Positions 62,950 through 64,000 of a DNA stretch of 64,000 nt are shown in pieces. The stretch spans positions 1-64,000 of the forward strand of contig NZ_QPKI01000022.1 of NCBI RefSeq assembly GCF_003339685.1, given 5' to 3'. The position numbers and the translations under genes are program-made. The stretch comes from Halomonas sp. DQ26W. Its GTDB lineage: Bacteria > Pseudomonadota > Gammaproteobacteria > Pseudomonadales > Halomonadaceae. The notes under the pieces were generated by a model that was not told the origin of the DNA, ran no database searches, and was given only the letters and a program-made list of their open reading frames with translations. Position 1 is the first letter of the stretch, and each line of letters begins with the position of its first letter.

Positions 62950-64000
62950 ATGACCGATGTCGCGAGCGCGCTGGCGCTTCTGAAGCGTGGCACCCACGAG
63001 ATCCTGATCGAGGACGAGCTGGTCAAGAAGCTCGAGTCCGGACGCAAGCTGCGTATCAAGGCGGGTTTTGATCCTACCGCCCCGGACCTGCACCTCGGTC
63101 ATAGCGTGCTGTTGACCAAGATGCGCCTGTTCCAGGAACTGGGGCACGAGGTCATCTTCCTGATCGGCGACTTCACCGGGCGCATCGGCGATCCCACCGG
63201 CAAGAATGTCACGCGCAAGCCGCTGACCGAGTCAGAGGTCCGCGCCAACGCTCAGACCTACAAGGAGCAGGTGTTCAAGATCCTCGACCCCGAGAAGACC
63301 GAGGTGCGCTTCAACTCGGAGTGGTTCTCCGCCATGACCGCGGCCGACATGATCGAGCTGGCCGGCCAGAGTACCGTGGCACGCATGCTGGAACGGGATG
63401 ACTTCGACAAGCGCTACACATCGAGTCAGCCGATCTCCATTCATGAGTTTCTCTACCCACTGGTGCAGGGCTATGACTCCGTGGCGCTGAAGGCCGACGT
63501 GGAAATGGGTGGTACGGACCAGACGTTCAACCTTCTGATGGGTCGAGAGATCCAGAAGCACTTCGGCATGGAACCCCAGATCGTTATTACCATGCCGCTG
63601 CTCGAGGGGCTCGACGGCGTGCAGAAAATGTCCAAGTCGCTGGGCAATTATGTCGGCGTCGACGAAGCGCCAGGCTCTATGTTCAATAAGCTGGTTTCCC
63701 TGCCCGATAGCCTGATGTGGCGCTATTTCGAGCTGCTGTCATTGAAGAGCAACGAAGAAATTGAGAGTCTCAAGCGCGATGCCAAGCAGGGTGCCAACCC
63801 GCGTGATATCAAGATGATTCTGGCCCGGGAGCTGATCGCTCGCTATCACGGCGAAGGCGCGGCTGCCAATGCTCACCGATCGGCTGGCAATCAGTTGGCC
63901 GAGGGTGAGCTGCCCGAGGACCTGCCCGACGTCGAGGTCGATTTCGAAGGCAGTCCTCAGGCACCCATTGCCGCCGTACTCAATCGTTCGGGCCTGGTCA
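62950..64000 (+). CDS. tyrS: Tyrosyl-tRNA synthetase (C-terminus outside the window)
   Basis: The open frame from ATG 62950 runs off the window after 350 codons. It has the class Ia motifs [20 protein letters not shown] (HLGH as HIGH) near residue 41 and [13 protein letters not shown] (KMSKS) near 226, and [11 protein letters not shown] and [17 protein letters not shown] in between. The sequence type matches the TyrZ-like second subfamily found in Pseudomonas and Haemophilus rather than the E. coli type. It charges tRNA-Tyr. The S4-like C-terminal domain is expected beyond 64000. Confidence 0.96.
   Translation, partial: MTDVASALALLKRGTHEILIEDELVKKLESGRKLRIKAGFDPTAPDLHLGHSVLLTKMRLFQELGHEVIFLIGDFTGRIGDPTGKNVTRKPLTESEVRANAQTYKEQVFKILDPEKTEVRFNSEWFSAMTAADMIELAGQSTVARMLERDDFDKRYTSSQPISIHEFLYPLVQGYDSVALKADVEMGGTDQTFNLLMGREIQKHFGMEPQIVITMPLLEGLDGVQKMSKSLGNYVGVDEAPGSMFNKLVSLPDSLMWRYFELLSLKSNEEIESLKRDAKQGANPRDIKMILARELIARYHGEGAAANAHRSAGNQLAEGELPEDLPDVEVDFEGSPQAPIAAVLNRSGLV

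Overview
The window looks like a chromosomal segment from a Halomonas-type gammaproteobacterium (Halomonadaceae). The evidence is the high GC content, the acidic protein compositions, and a gene order that mixes universal gammaproteobacterial blocks with blocks otherwise typical of Pseudomonas. No lineage search was possible, so the genus is an inference. Nearly everything is core genome; there are no intact insertion sequences, phages or CRISPR arrays.

Layout. 1-5.4 kb: divergent pyruvate kinase (partial) and a Gap-1 type GAPDH share a control region with two HexR-like palindromes. A minus-strand cluster follows: carboxynorspermidine synthase, carboxynorspermidine decarboxylase and an aspartokinase, i.e. 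polyamine synthesis with its aspartyl-phosphate supply. 5.4-8.8 kb: tmRNA and smpB, ratA-ratB, bamE and fur. 8.8-14.8 kb: recN with an SOS-like box, then grpE-dnaK-dnaJ with two sigma-32-type promoters. 14.8-16.8 kb: DUF2218 protein, EamA transporter and a higBA toxin-antitoxin pair with an operator-like inverted repeat. 16.8-39.7 kb: the long conserved run dapB-carA-carB-greA-yhbY-rlmE-ftsH-folP-glmM-tpiA-secG-tRNA-Leu-tRNA-fMet-rimP-nusA-infB-rbfA-truB-rpsO-pnp. 39.8-45.4 kb, minus strand: thiolase and the pcnB-folK-panB-panC-panD cluster. 45.4-52.2 kb, minus strand: dksA, gluQ-RS, cbrX, cbrA, cbrB and a gene-free stretch that I read as a CrcZ-type small RNA. 52.4-64 kb: aminotransferase, sfsA, Rieske protein, DUF4426 protein, metW-metX, yggT-proC-yggS, pilT-pilU, anmK and the start of tyrS.

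The most notable content is outside the proteins. (1) Between cbrB and pcnB there is a complete regulatory module: two TGTTAC/GTAACA sites, a GG-N10-GC sigma-54 promoter, then about 500 nt with nine A-rich CA motifs, many in hairpin loops, and an intrinsic terminator. This matches the CbrAB-CrcZ carbon catabolite repression circuit of Pseudomonas, in which CrcZ titrates Hfq/Crc. (2) Three 129-144 bp imperfect palindromes sit directly behind dapB, rpsO and panB. Their outer arms differ between loci but are self-complementary within each locus, around a constant CTCA...CTCC core with a covarying tip. (3) A second repeat family of about 60-80 bp occurs three times, two copies flanking pnp in inverted orientation. 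(4) carAB has a leader with a strong terminator and a competing hairpin.

Functionally the window joins central carbon control (HexR-like sites at pyk/gap, CbrAB-CrcZ), stress response (heat shock, SOS, trans-translation, stringent DksA), translation and RNA decay (nusA-infB-rbfA-truB-rpsO-pnp), cofactor synthesis (pantothenate, folate), amino-acid synthesis (lysine, arginine/pyrimidine, methionine, proline) and type IV pilus retraction.
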